Part shown: piece after piece, positions 11,005 to 24,858 of the stretch | Position numbering within the stretch: position 1 is the stretch's first letter | Layout: each line of letters opens with the position of its first letter | DNA from: Flabesymbios commensalis | Taxonomy: Eukaryota > Annelida > Polychaeta > Terebellida > Flabelligeridae | Direction of reading: 5' to 3' | DNA: 64,000 nt | Assembly (NCBI GenBank): GCA_964017125.1 | Contig: OZ024911.1 | Coordinates: 39,749,728 to 39,813,727, forward strand | The notes under the pieces: model-generated | Told to the model about the DNA's origin: nothing | Database searches by the model: none | Seen by the model: only the letters and a program-made list of their open reading frames with translations | Made by a program: the position numbers and the translations under genes

Positions 11005-11270
11005 CATGTGACTTTAGGCTATTTATGTGCACATACAGGTTAAACTGCGCCAGGGGATAAAAATGAGGATGGTGAGATGAATCAGATGACACAAAATACT
11101 CTCCAGATACAGGATTCGAAATTCGAGCCAGGGCATTCCACATTACTGAATCTTCACTACTGGGCAGAGAAGAAACATTCCGTTTGGTTGAAAGCTAAAT
11201 AACATATTGGGGGACAAACTCACAAGCTCCAACACGACAGGCAAATAGCGTTAACCACTACACCAGAGTA
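11005..11270 (-). mobile_element. Degenerate dimeric-tRNA SINE
   Basis: Minus-strand copy of the 6838 family. GGATTCGAAATTCGAGCC (near 11110) is the second B box, and the GATGGTGAGATGAAT and GAAGAAACATT landmarks are present. It abuts the MITE ending near 10998. Confidence 0.65.
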
Positions 11271-11879
11271 ACTTACCGTCAAATGTTCGCGAGTGTCAGA
11301 CAAGATGTGGTGTCAGAATAATACACCATTAATGCTATGCTAGTATATAGTAGGTAGGTTAACTGCACAAAATAGGTCGTTTACTTCAGATCATGATGCA
11401 AATGTTTCCTTTGGCAGAAATGTACTTTAGGTCCATAGGAAAAACATTATCCAAAGACACAAGCTCTATCTGGCTTCAAATTTGAAATATTTGCGTTTTT
11501 TCAAAATGGCCGCCATAACAATAAAATATTTACTATTTTCAATTATATTATAGCTGTAATGACTATTTTGATGCTAAATTCGTCATTTCTAGCTCAGGAA
11601 TATATAAGAAGCATGTTTAAAGGTAAGAATACATTTTTTACTTTTACTATGAATAATTAAATTTATTAGAAAATAATGCAAACACTCCCAATTAGTACAT
11701 CGTTATTTTGCCTCGTTCCGTTTACAATACATTAAAGTATGACGCGAGGATGTACCTATACACCCACAGAGGGAGATGCACAACTGCTTAGTGTACAACA
11801 TTAGCAAAGGGGCTTTGCAGTTTTGCATTGGCAAATTGTAAGTTCTGGTAAGTCCCATGAAATTACGGGTGATGTAGTA
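11271..11879. other. Intergenic, nothing recognised
   Basis: Contains one CAAAATGGCCGCC motif (about 11505) like those in the following tandem array, but no gene. Confidence 0.4.
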
Positions 11880-12690
11880 TACCGGAGCTAGAGCGGAGTT
11901 TGCCATTATTAACTGTAATACGCCAGATATCTGCAAACCGTGCCGGATAGCTAGACCATTATCATACAACAAAATGTGCGATAACAGACAGGGATATGCC
12001 CTGAAAATGTTTATCTCGATCAAATTCAAAATGGCAGACTCTCGGCCATAATTAACTTTAATGTGGCTGATATCTGACGAACCGTGTCAGATCGCTAAAC
12101 CATTACTATGAAACAAAATGTGAGGTTTCAGGATGGGATATGCCCTGAAAAATTATCAACTTTAATAAATTCAAAATGGCCGACTATCATCCATAATTAA
12201 CTTTAATATGCCTGATATCTTGCAAACCGTACCAGAGAGCCTGTGCGGTTTTAAGATGGGAATATGCCCTGAAAAATGTCAACTCGATTAAATTAAAAAG
12301 GTACTTTAATATGCTTGATATCTCGTAAAACATGCCAGATAGCTAGACCATTACTATAAAAGAAAATTCGTAGTTTGAGGTAGGAGTATGCCTTGAAAAC
12401 GTTTAACTTGATCAAATTCAAAATGACCGACTATTGGCCATAATTAATATAAATATGCCTGATATCTGGCAAACCGAGCCAGATAGCTGTACCATTAAGT
12501 ACAGAACAAAATGTGCAGTTTCAACTTGATCAAATTCAAAATGGCCGACTTGAAGTTATTATTGACATTGATATGGATAATATCGGGAGAACTGTGCCAG
12601 ATAGCTAGACCATTACTGCAAAACAAAATGTGTGGTTTCAGGGAGGGATATTCCCCTAAAATGGCCGACTTGTGCTCTTCATTGACTAAT
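11880..12690 (+). repeat. Tandem array of roughly 115-150-bp units
   Basis: About six diverged units, each carrying TTCAAAATGGCCGAC, CCATAATTAACTTTAATATG, CCTGATATCTGGCAAACCG, CAGATAGCTAGACCATTA and AAAACAAAATGTG, with GGGATATGCCCTGAAAA between. The same unit occurs inverted at 48045-48415. A further partial unit follows at 12885-12935, after a SINE-like insertion. Confidence 0.75.
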
Positions 12691-12694
12691 ATCT

Positions 12695-12880
12695 GTAATG
12701 TACATGGCATACTGACCTGGCTTGTCCACCCTAGTCCCTCAGCAGCCCGGTTCCCTGTTGACGAACCTGCTTTGGCCTCGATTATGACACATTATCACGC
12801 TAGGAATTTGTGCGCCTCTGAGCTCGGTCCGCTGAGGATATAGGCGCTATAGAAGTTTTATTGATTGATTGATTGATACT
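12695..12880 (+). mobile_element. SINE-like element with (ATTG)n tail
   Basis: Interrupts the tandem array. Its 3' part, GGATATAGGCGCTATAGAAG followed by TTTTATTGATTGATTGATTG, resembles the tails of invertebrate SINEs mobilised by LINE machinery. The 5' head is not clearly tRNA-like. Confidence 0.55.
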
Positions 12881-12969
12881 GAGCTTAGGTGAACCAATAC
12901 TGTAAAACAAAATGTGAGAGCTCAGGGGAGGATGCAACTGGCCAATTTCTATCACGCGGACGGGGCGGG

Positions 12970-14600
12970 ATTATAGTGGCCGGATGGCCTCTTGTTTCTG
13001 TATGCATTGCGCCAAGTATGACCAGGAAATAATCTTCACCAAATTTTCTGTTTGAGGGAATTTCCATTGGAGCTTCTTGGTCGGAGATAAAAGTCGTTGT
13101 TACCCTACCATAACAGGGGTCTGATTAGGATTCAAATACTTTGTTGCGACACTGAGAATTTTTATTGCATGCCAAGCCATAGTTGGGCTGGTGAGAGACT
13201 CTATATACAATGGAAACATGTAGGATTGAAATGGTGGGAATAGAGGTGGTTCTGTAATGCTGGCAAGATACGTAGCCCAAGAGATCCATTCTCCATCGTG
13301 AAGGTTATTTTTCTCTAGAAGTTTATTGACATCGTCCAACCACTGGAAGCCATCTTCGATAATAGTTTTGGTAACAGGTTGGGGAACTGGATAATTATGA
13401 ATGACTGATATCGAGAGGAGTAATATGGAAAACTTCGTCATGTGACATGGTGATATCAGGATACATCGTTCAGCATTGTATTTTTGTCCCATTTCTATTA
13501 GATCTAGGATGTTCTGAAAAATTTAACATTAAAAAAGAAAAATACTGTAGAATGCTTATGTATGTTTCATGGAGGGCAGATGTTTCTGTGGTGGATGATG
13601 GGTTGTGGTCGTATGATACACACAGTCCTCGTTGATGCATGGTTTACAGTAGAGAAACGCTGCCAATTTGAAGATGAAGCTTCAGTGCAGCATATGAAGA
13701 TGCTGGTGTTTCTCTCTCACTCTTATAAGACGAGAAACGCTTCCAGAGTTGAATATAATCTGTTGTCCAATGGACGCTGTAACTTTTGATTTGCCAGGTT
13801 CAAGTGATTCAGATGTTGTAGGAAAGGAACCTGTAAATTCTTGCTGAAGATGAAGATATTCGTTGCGAAGTATTTAGCTGCCTTGAAGATAATGTTAACA
13901 TTGGTGGTTCTATTTCCTTTCACGTCGAGAACAGCTTTGCCGAGGTTATCACCAAATACAGGGGGCCAACTACGGTATATTCATATTAATTTGATATCAG
14001 GAAGCAATATTTCGATATCTTCACGGATATGTGTGGTATCACAGCGAATAGAAGGAAAGCCCGAACAGTAATGCGTTTATCATAAAAAACATGTCAGCCA
14101 TAGGTAGTGATTCTCCGAGTCACGATATTCTTCAATATGATCAATTAACTCATTCAGAACATGTGCTTTTATTACTTTTTCGTTTCGGTGGTAGACAGCA
14201 TCGAGTGAAAGCATATCACCTGCAGCTCTAGTTTTGCCAAAATATGCTTGTTGCCGAGCACATTTCTTGACTTTTTTATCGAAACCAAATGTTGCAGCTT
14301 ATCACATTTCTTTCTTGTTTCCTACTTCATCACAAAAAAAAAACATAATGGCTCACTGTATGATTTTGGTGGTATATAGGGCCTATAATTATGAAGTTTA
14401 TGTTGCACCGCTGCTGAGACGCCGTGTTTTCACTGGGCTGATTGATTCTTCATGTTTTTTCCTTGCCCTCTCTACTTTTTGGTTATCAATTTCATTTCTG
14501 CAAATTTTATGCCACAACACAGAATTAGTCATCATAAGCTGCATTACATCTTGTGTACTTTCACAACCTACTACTACAAGAAATACCACCACTTTCACAA
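12970..14600 (-). pseudogene. Decayed copy of an uncharacterised repetitive invertebrate gene family
   Basis: Minus-strand landmarks, from the N-terminal side: a WHKICRNEI..ERARKKHEE..SPVKTRR segment (about 14410-14510), AAGDMLSLDAVYHRN (about 14185-14230), HVLNELIDHIEEYRDS (about 14120-14170), then GEWISWATYLAS (about 13265-13300), KYLNPNQTPVMV (about 13105-13140) and GEDYFLVILGAMHTE (about 12995-13045). From memory, these are conserved blocks of a large family of hypothetical proteins, highly repeated in corals and molluscs and of unknown function. The copy has several breaks and is not functional. A second copy lies at 61087-62610. No inverted repeats were seen around this one. Confidence 0.6.
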
Positions 14601-15718
14601 ATTTTACCTAAGACCATGAAATTAGGCAACTCGGCTAATTTGCTCAACTCCACAAATTAATATTGTCTTTTACTTCTTTGAAACATGTAATTATTAGTTT
14701 TATGACATTGACAAATGAATCACGACCCCAGTCCATCATATCCATGGGGGTATTTGTAATTTCACAAAAACTTGAACGTCAATAAGTTTGCTATAACAAA
14801 TATCACATACCTCATCGAAATTTAAAGTAATCAAGTATAGTCAAACAAGAATTAATATCACATATTTAACCATCATTTGCAGAGATGTTGCAGTAGGAGA
14901 TCCACGTACTAAACTGGCTTTTCAACATAAGCATATTTGAAATTTGAACAGATAAATAGCACCATAAGCCTATACAAGGACATGGTTATTATGACGTTTT
15001 CTGTATAAATTATTAATCTAATAATATCCTATCTGGAGCACATTGTACATGTACACTCTGCATATGACTATGCACTGGACATCAATATGTACAGTGGAAA
15101 TATAGTGTCTTAAATTTCTGAGAATTTGGACCCATATGCAGCCAATTTGAGGAGAGTAATGTTACCTTTAAGGCACTGGTGGCTGTGTTTAGCTAAAAAT
15201 ATTGGTATTTTCTTTCTTTCAATTACTTTATTGTATTTATTGACTTTTAAAATGTACACGTGGACGCAAAATTGTATTTTTGAGCATGACATATATGAAA
15301 ATTACGATTTTTGGCGGCCATTAAAAAAAAATGCAAATATTTGGAATACGAAGGCCGATCTCACTTGTGTCTTTGGATAGATCTTTTTATATGACCTTAA
15401 GGTAGCCAAAGGAATCGTTTGCATCATGACTTGAAGTCAAAAGTCACTAAACCTATCCACTAATACTGTAAGTCAATCAATGAATCAAGTTTATTGCACG
15501 ACAATAATGTAGTATAATATAAAGTTTTATATCTGTTGTAAATAGTTTTTAATATCTCAAAATCTGTACATTAATTAAATATATTCCATTTTGTAATTTG
15601 TCCCAACCTTGCAATTTGTTCTGAGTTTATTCCGCCTGTTTTTTATGAACTTGAGGGCCATGGAGTTCTACGAAAAATAGTTTATCTTACTGTTGCATTA
15701 GAGCAAGAAAACAATCTG
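14601..15718. other. Intergenic, nothing recognised
   Basis: AT-rich, with no recognisable gene or repeat. The homology of cassette 1 to cassette 2 begins at 15719. Confidence 0.45.
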
Positions 15719-16171
15719 AGCAATATCTTGATTCTCAGGGAGCGTTTTTTATCCCAGAGTTTCGTTAACCCGCAAAATATCTGGGGTGATACAGAATAAC
15801 ACCCACACCTTGATTTAGAAAGTCTCATCACTAATTAATAAAATTTTCAATATATTTTATTGAGTCAATGTTTCAGATTAGATTTATATAGGCTCGCTTT
15901 GACATGTTGAAGAAGAGGGAGTCAATGCTAGACGCTGGCCAGGAGAGGAAGCGGTGATGTCCAGTATTCAGCAGTGTTGGACCGACGTTTCGTGTTGACT
16001 TTGGTCAGTTTTATAAAATCATATTGTGCAGCAACGGCTACATATTTACATGTATTATAATCAGTCAGGCATGATAATATCTGATGACGTCACGAATAAG
16101 CTCCGCCCTGTAATATTGTATTTGGGGAAATCGATCACAGTGGGTTAAAAGGGGGGCCGAGCACTATACTC

Positions 16172-16400
16172 TTTGCCCCTTTACCCGCCGGTGACGCATA
16201 TATTCGGGTTTTCATTTTTTTTTAGCACCACATTTTAAATTTAAAATGGGACATCAACCAGCAAGATTTGAAAAGATTTGACCTCCATTTTGTCAAATCT
16301 CAATAATTTTCACTCACTTGAAGTTTTGGATCGCGTCAGCGAAACACAATTTCAAGTGGGTGAAAATTAAACTTGAATAATTTGGGGGTTAAAGGGTTGA
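16172..16400. mobile_element. piggyBac-like MITE, shared with cassette 2
   Basis: Orthologous to 25308-25544. The left end has lost its TTAA (CTTTGCCCC) but keeps CCTTTACCCGCCGGTG; the right end reads GGGTTAAAGGGTTGA. The central foldback has CACTTGAAG and TTCAAGTGGGTG. Confidence 0.7.
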
Positions 16401-17651
16401 AGAGTGATTTAAAATAAAATGGAGGATAACTTTGTCCGGAGTAGGTCTAAGGATTTCATAGGGCCTTTTATATATTAATTACAGGTACTTATTGATTAGT
16501 CTTTATTTAACAGATCGAATTCGTAAGACATTTCTCATGTTGTCTGATCTCAGAGATAAATTTAAAACTACTCTCACTTTAATTTATGATGTTATTTTGG
16601 GGAAAAAACATCCCGAATAATACCACACAAAGGGTGTTAGTTTCATATGAGAAGAAAGTTCAATGTAATGTAATGGTTATATTTCTTTGGAGCCGACAAC
16701 CGATCTAGAAAATTTATACAAATTCAAGATGGAGTCTAAGTTGGACGGCCAATTTGTAAAGACTGAAAAATCCTAAAAACGTTATTATGTTCTGGGGCGA
16801 TTTTTTACTTGTCTCTCAACTGAGTAGTACAGACGACCCTGTGTACATTAGGGGGACACAGGGGGGGGGGGGGGGAGGGGGCAATATTTACTTGATTGCC
16901 ACTGAACTAAATACAACTTACACCTGACAAAACATATGGATTGAAACACTCAACAACAGGCTAAGTTTTTATCGCCCGAGAAAAATATTGACACAACGAA
17001 GTGTCAATGTAGTGTTGACTTCAGATACTTTTTTTAGATTTGATTATAATTATATTGGTTAGTACACCTCCTAAGTGGTTCTTAGTTACTCTCACCCACT
17101 AAACGTGAGAAAATCTGAATTATAGCAACGCTCGTCTAACATCTTGTAATGGTATTTCTCGAGTCATTTTGACAGCAGAGTTCTCTTCGTCAAATTGAAA
17201 GTTTAAGGCAAAACTGATCTAAATGAAATTTTACTGTAAATTTAAGAAATCAGTTCATATAACGATAAGCACAAAATAATATACTAACAAAAATAGAACA
17301 CTAGATTCAATAATATTTTCTATATTCTAATATTTACGTCAAACACTTAAAATATAAAAACAATAAACATGATAAATAGCAATTTACATTGCTGTATCAA
17401 GCTGCACATTCATAACAATAAATAGCGACATTCTCTTAAAAAAGTGTAAATGGCAAAACCTGTAAATTGAAGATAATAAATAATATCCCACGATGGCTGG
17501 ATGAATGGGCAACCACATTAAACTCATCCCAGGGATCCGCAGATGTAGGATTTTATTATAATATTTAATACAAGTCAGTGCTTTTTTATCACAGTCAAAG
17601 ATATATAAGCACTCGTGTTTATGTAACATAGAACTAAATTGAAATTTGATA

Positions 17652-18998
<1,347 letters not shown>

Positions 18999-19101
18999 GA
19001 TAGGTGACTGTTTTAGAAAGGTGAACAGCTAAAGAATATGAGGATAGAAGACTGGACAAGTCACAGCAGATAATTATATGAGCATACACCCAGAAGACCT
19101 G

Positions 19102-19191
19102 TTATATACCATCACGATCTCGTGAAGGCGTCGTCAGCTCAGCGTGACCACACGAGATAATCCTTCTCAGTTAATTGTCTGTGGTCACGTG
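19102..19191 (-). promoter_or_regulatory. Gene A promoter: TATA box and E-box
   Basis: On the minus strand a TATATAA box lies at 19102-19108, about 100 bp before the start codon. CACGTG (19186-19191), flanked as GTCACGTGA or TCACGTGAC, lies 80 bp further upstream. The whole block, including GAGATCGTGATGG, is conserved at genes B, C and D. Confidence 0.65.
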
Positions 19192-19804
19192 ATTGTGTCT
19201 ATGGCGGAGGTGTGACAGCCAAGTGTGACTTTGAACTCATTAGGTGGCAACGAGTTGTTATGACTAGATTAACTAACAGCTTGATGTTTATTTGAATTAC
19301 ATCATTATCAAATACTAGTAGTAAAAAGTAAGATATGTAAATATCCCCACCAAGTGATATGTCTTATGTCACCAAAGCTTTCATAAAAAAATTGCTTGTA
19401 TGACCTACATTTAGTCTCCATATTTATTAGTTCAGAAAATAGAATAACATAGAAGTGGAGAAATTAGCATTTAAAATTATTTTGAATGAGCAAATGTACA
19501 TATAAGAAAAGAAAGTGAACATGGAAGAATGTAATATCATTATAACGTTATTTTGCATCGTATCACGAAAACAAGTTAAAATAACGCATGCTACATGACA
19601 TTTTAGAAATTGCTACCAATAAACGTATTATGTACATTTTAATTTGAGACGCCTCGACAATTTATTTTTCAGATGTCTGCGACTTATTCTGCTGGATAGT
19701 TACAAGGGGTTTCACGAATTTAAGGCAATAATTGTAATCAGTGAACAGGGTTACCAGGGTTAATAGTTCCAACGGTCAAACTTCTTATGTAAGCCTTGTG
19801 GTGA

Positions 19805-20028
19805 TTAACCCTTTAACCGCCAAATTATTCAATCGGAATTTTCACCCACTTGAAGTTGTGTCTCGCTGACGCGATCCACAACTACAAGTGAGTGAAAATT
19901 ATTCAGAATTGACAAAATGGAAGTCAACTGTTTTCAAATATTGCTGATTTATGTCACATTTTATCTTTAACATGTCTAAAAGGAAATGAAAACCCGAATA
20001 TATGCGGCACCGGCGGTTAAAGGGTTAA
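19805..20028. mobile_element. piggyBac-like MITE, shared with cassette 2
   Basis: TTAA at both ends, CCCTTTAACCGCC on the left and GGCGGTTAAAGGG on the right. The central foldback has ACTTGAAGTTGTG/CACAACTACAAGT. The orthologous copy is at 29795-30017. Confidence 0.85.
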
Positions 20029-20393
20029 CAATGAACACACACTTCACGACGAGGTGATGACAGGAAAGAGAATAATCTGACCAGACATTTAATGACGAGG
20101 TGATGACACAAAAAGATTAATCTGACCAAACATCACACAATTCTCCACGGTGTGGTGATTGATAGATTAATAGTCAATCGCGAGCGATTCCCCATTGGGC
20201 CTATTAGTTAATCCTACAAGGGAACGATCGCATTTCTCAACAAGCTGGTATACACGTTAAATAAATCGATTTCTTCTTCATTCACTTGAATTTGACTTTC
20301 AAATGAATACAAAATCTTAAGGCTGAGTTTCAAATGTATAACAAATCTTGAATCTGAATTTTACATGAAAAAATATATTTAAAACTAGACATT

Positions 20394-20564
20394 GCAAGAT
20401 TTCAAAATCAGACTAATTTCACTCACTTAAAGTTGTTGCTGGCGTCAGCGAGACACAACTTCAAGTGGGGGGAAATTCCAATTAAATGATATGGCCATTA
20501 AGGGGTTAACGGAATAAACAGGCTGAATGCATCAGAAAGCCTTGCCCGCACTGAAAGGGTTAAT
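20394..20564. mobile_element. Two adjoining MITE remnants
   Basis: A foldback core with CTTAAAGTTG and CAACTTCAAG (20425-20468) ends in GGCCATTAAGGGGTTAA. A second piece (about 20507-20564) runs from TTAACGG to GCACTGAAAGGGTTAA. Both are also in cassette 2 (about 30380-30540). Confidence 0.6.
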
Positions 20565-21097
20565 AAATGTGTTCAATAGTTCATAAATGTCACAAATTCA
20601 CACCTTGTATAAATGTAGCTGATACAGCTGATTTTATAGATACACAATAAAAAAAAGAATTAAACACTTCAAGGTGTTAAAACGTCTATGAATGTCATTT
20701 GAAAACGTATTGATATTCAATAAATAGTGAATAAAAAATTCATTAATATGTTGAAAAGTTTATAAAAAATGTCACGAAGAGATCGATTACTAGATTTAAC
20801 TCTGCTCGGTCAGGTGTGAAAAGGGTGGAGATAATCATGTGGGCATGCTGTTACCTTTTTTTATTAACACTTTAAGTTCCCTTGTCACATTAGTGTATCA
20901 CATGGCATATTTCAAATAAAAATAAGTAATTTCCTATAACATAGCACAGTGTGATCTATTAAAAATAGATACTTTCAGAGGTGTCCTGTGATGTTATTAC
21001 TATTTATTATTTTGGAGCCGTTTTCATTCACTTTGCCATGGGAATTGCGGTTCTAGTAATTCACCGCCCAGAGAATAAAAATGATCTATCACATGTA

Positions 21098-21357
21098 TTA
21101 CTATTACTATTACTATTACTATTACTATTACTATTACTATTACTATTACTATTACTATTACTATTACTATTACTATTACTATTACTATTACTATTACTAT
21201 TACTATTACTATTACTATTACTATTACTATTACTATTACTATTACTATTACTATTACTATTACTATTACTATTACTATTACTATTACTATTACTATTACT
21301 ATTACTATTACTATTACTATTACTATTACTATTACTATTACTATTACTATTACTATT
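21098..21357. repeat. (TATTAC)n hexanucleotide microsatellite
   Basis: About 260 bp, over 40 copies, almost pure. The orthologous site in cassette 2 (31076-31097) has about four copies. The predicted poly-Leu, poly-Tyr and Ile-Val proteins are artefacts. Confidence 0.97.
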
Positions 21358-21410
21358 ATTGCAATGTGATATGATGGCCATGATAACACTGTGCGTAAAT
21401 ATTAGTAGTA

Positions 21411-21789
21411 GGCCTATCTACATATCTAGAAAACCAGCATTTTAGTTAGACAATAAAATGTTTATTTTATGATGGCTAAACATTGTGCGATAAAATATTT
21501 CTTTATAGAAATGACATTTCTATTCATACTCCAATTCGCGTATGCATATAAGGGGTTTCTTGACCGTTTGCATGTCGACTTTTACATTTTGGTCATTTTT
21601 ATTTTGTATGTTTTTTTTATGCGGCGCGAAACGTTTATACGTTCGGTTGTCATTATTATCCCACGAATTTGAACAGTTTGGGTCACTGCATATGTGTGCA
21701 CCAAGGAAATATATCGGCCGCAGCGGGACTCGAACTCGGTACCCCCGGGATCTGAGTCAATCACGCTACCAATGAGCTATCCCGGCGCC
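21411..21789 (-). mobile_element. tRNA-derived SINE
   Basis: The minus-strand head at 21789-21721 reads GGGATAGCTCATTGGTAGCG (A-box region) and GAGTTCGAGTCCCGC (B box), like a tRNA. The 3' side does not pair with the 5' acceptor strand, so it is not a tRNA gene. The body extends left to about 21411. In cassette 2 only the head remains (31155-31222). Confidence 0.65.
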
Positions 21790-23112
21790 GTCGTTCTTAT
21801 ATATCATGACCGTACTTTTATACCATCGTTCATGCCACAAACACTGGTGAAATCGGAGTTTTAATAACGAGCCCATTGTCAAGTATCACAGATCTATTTT
21901 GTCAAGGTATGGTTATTTTAGATTAGTTTGAAACTCAGATTCCAGCGAATGCAGTTAAGAGTGAGCAATTAATTTCTTAATATTTCTTAATCGGTTACGG
22001 TTGGAATTACTGACATAATTTGTTTACTGAAAACGTGTTAGTTGGGAAAAAATCTGGAGAAAGGAGGTGCATTATAGATAATTAGAGCTGCGAATTATTT
22101 AGGAAATTCCAACTCATTGACAATAAGACACTTTGAAAGAAAGTCATTTACTGGATTTATTCAGCGCATATACACGTTTGTCGCTTCGTTGTAGGATTAA
22201 CCAATAGACAATACCGATACTTAGGAATGCGAGTGGTGTGTGGAGTTTTGTAAGATTTTTTTCTGTCATCACCTCGTGGCTTTATTGATCCTAACTTAGC
22301 GACCCTTTAAATACTGCCTGATTCTTTTGTGTCTACTTGAGACCATGAATAAAAGTAATTGTGAATGTTATTTAAATACGTGAAACCAATTGTATCTCGC
22401 CTATAGACATTCAATATCAAATTTGTCAATTCAACAATAGGCCTACATTTTATATTATGGAAAAATTAGCAATAAGCATTCTTTCAAATTGATAAATGTT
22501 TACATTTTCTTATGTTTGCGCCTTGAAACTAATTATGAATGCTAATTTATTTATACTGCGGTATTATTATACACATTTTCCTTTTTTCTAATTTTAGAGC
22601 TTCGAGTTATTTAGGAAATTCAATAAAACCTAATTACAATGAGACACTTTAAAATAAAGGTCTTTATTGGATTTATTCAGCGCATATCTATGCACGTATA
22701 TCTCTTTTTTTTGTAGAATTAATCAATACTTAGGAATTAAATTTAGCCCTACTGTTATTAGTAATCTTTTTCTGTCATCACCTCGTGGCTTTATTGACCA
22801 TCAGTTAGCAACCCTTCTTTAATATATATATGTTTGTTCTGAAATATTATTATGCACATTTTCCTATTTTCTAAATAATAAACATTGAGACTAGATCTAG
22901 ATCATATAACCAATGCTTTTTTTGAAAGCTTTGGTGATATAAGACATGACACTCAGTGGGGATCTTCACATAAGTTTACTATAATCTGTACTCTTCTGGA
23001 TGTAATTAAAACAAACACATAAAGCTGTTAGTTAATCTAGTCATAACAACTCGCTGCCACCTAATGAGTTCAAAGTCACACTTGGCTGTCACACATCCGC
23101 CATAGAGACGAT

Positions 23113-23202
23113 CACGTGACCACAGACAATTAAATGAGAAGGATTATCTCGTGTGGTCACGCTGAGCTGACGACGCCTTCACGAGATCGTGATGGTATAT
23201 AA
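23113..23202 (+). promoter_or_regulatory. Gene B promoter: E-box and TATA box
   Basis: CACGTG at 23113-23118 and TATATAA at 23196-23202 have the same spacing as at A, C and D. The promoter is intact although the gene downstream is truncated. Confidence 0.6.
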
Positions 23203-23301
23203 CAGGTCTTCTGGGTGTATGCTCATATATCTGCTGTGACTTGTCCAGTCTTCTATCCTGATATTATTTCGCTGTTCACCTCTCTAAAACTGTCACCTAT
23301 C

Positions 23302-23577
23302 ATGTCTCTAGACGATAGCTTGAGTAACCTGGACTGGCTACAGCATCTGGTTACTATAGAAACCAAACCAGAGGTGACCAATCATCTACATGTGTCACAT
23401 ACTCCTGATAATGATACATATACTGAAGCGGAATTAGATTACAGAACAAATCAGAAGATCAAGCCACCATTCTCTTACTCTAAGCTGATCTACATGGCTC
23501 TACGTGACAGTGGAGATTACAAACTGACACTAGCTGACATTTATTTTAATGAGAAATTTGCAATCTGTCCATTTTAA
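23302..23577 (+). pseudogene. FoxJ1: FoxJ1-type gene B, truncated in exon 1
   Basis: Starts [14 protein letters not shown] like its siblings and keeps the beginning of the forkhead domain ([20 protein letters not shown]). After LTLADIY (about 23542) the sequence changes abruptly into the interspersed repeat at 23547-24190, which adds a dozen unrelated codons and a stop. The recognition helix, exon 2 and the 3' flank are missing. Any product would be about 91 residues without DNA-binding ability. Its promoter is preserved, so it could still be transcribed; a dominant-negative or RNA role is speculation. Confidence 0.85.
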
Positions 23578-24190
23578 TGGTCATTTAATCTTCAGATTTC
23601 CTTGTAAAAATGGACAAGTTAAAAACGTTTTGTTCTTCTGAAGACTGTATATGGGGTGACGAACCCGCGCGTGACCCGGCGTCACAGACGGCAGCGTTAT
23701 CAACCAGTTCACCAGGGCACTTGCCTCTCCCAGCGAGATAAGTATTAACGGTTTTCCAGATTCAGATTGCAAAAAAAATGTTGGTTAAGAATAGAAAGGC
23801 TGGTTTAGGAGTTGGTGTCAATCCATTTCTACCCACCGTTACTTTGAGCATTCTATACCACTCACAGAGGAAAATGAATAAAGGTAATGTGTGCTAAATA
23901 CAGTTTGGAAAAGTGGCTAGGAGGGGTCGAGGTGCCATTCGAAATAAAAAAACATAGGAAATAATAAAAAAAAAATAATGAAATAATTGTCATACATGTT
24001 CGGTCATTTTTTGTATCGCGTGGACACAAAAACCTCAGATTCAAATATTTATTAAATTTTGTTGTAACGTCATTTATTTTTGTTTTATGATGAACAGTGA
24101 ACTGTTGACGTTTTCTGAATGATGGATGAGAATAAACCTTCACTATTTCATGGAAAAGGCAGAGAGAAAAAGAAACAACGTCTATAGCGA
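23547..24190 (-). mobile_element. Interspersed repeat with tRNA-like promoter, copy 2
   Basis: Nearly identical to 6178-6820 over its full length. It sits exactly at the break in gene B. No target duplication can be read because everything of gene B beyond this point is gone, which suggests insertion with deletion or later recombination. Confidence 0.7.
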
Positions 24191-24858
24191 CAAGATATAC
24201 ACACTGATAACATAAGTATCGATGATAATCTACAAAAGTCACAACAATTTTTTTTCGACTATTACTGTTAAAAATAATATAATAGTATATACTATAGTAT
24301 ACTATAATATAATAGTATCAATATGTATTGTAAGACTATAGTCTACAAATGTTACTTAAATAACAGAAATGTGAAGGGCGATGATTTTCTCGGGCAATGA
24401 TTCCGGACTGAAATGATGATGAGAAACATATAGTATACCATGTATACTCACCATGCTAACTGAATTGCAATTGTAAAACTCAAAATAAGCAGTATATATG
24501 ATGCACCATTGTGAAATTTCCAATAAATAAAGTATCAGTTACCAGCAACATAATTTGTCAGTTACAATTAGCATGATATCATTGAGTATTGCAGTTACCA
24601 GCAACACACTTGGCAGTTACCATTCTCATTGAACAAATTTAGTCCACCGATTACGAGAAAATTAACGACAATTTCAGGTTAACATAATGTCAATTTTTTC
24701 CAGTTAAGTATTATTAATTCACCTACAAATCGGCGGAGCAAAAGAAAAGATTGAAGTACACAAAATATATGCAAATGTAAACGAATCGGTAGCCTTGTCA
24801 GCCATCTGTTGCTAATGGTAACTCCAGTTACCTCCACCGCTTAACCACAGTGAATCTT
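24191..24858. other. Spacer between the cassettes, nothing recognised
   Basis: AT-rich, with no match that I can see in cassette 1. A repeated CAGTTACCAGCAACA or GCAGTTACCAGC motif near 24535-24605 is the only structure. Confidence 0.4.

Noticed and set aside
20981-21445. Poly-Leu, poly-Tyr and Ile-Val open frames
   Set aside because: All come from the hexamer microsatellite, which is only four units long at the sister site.
21721-21789. tRNA gene
   Set aside because: A and B boxes are good, but the acceptor ends do not pair and a SINE-like body follows. The sister copy has the same fault.
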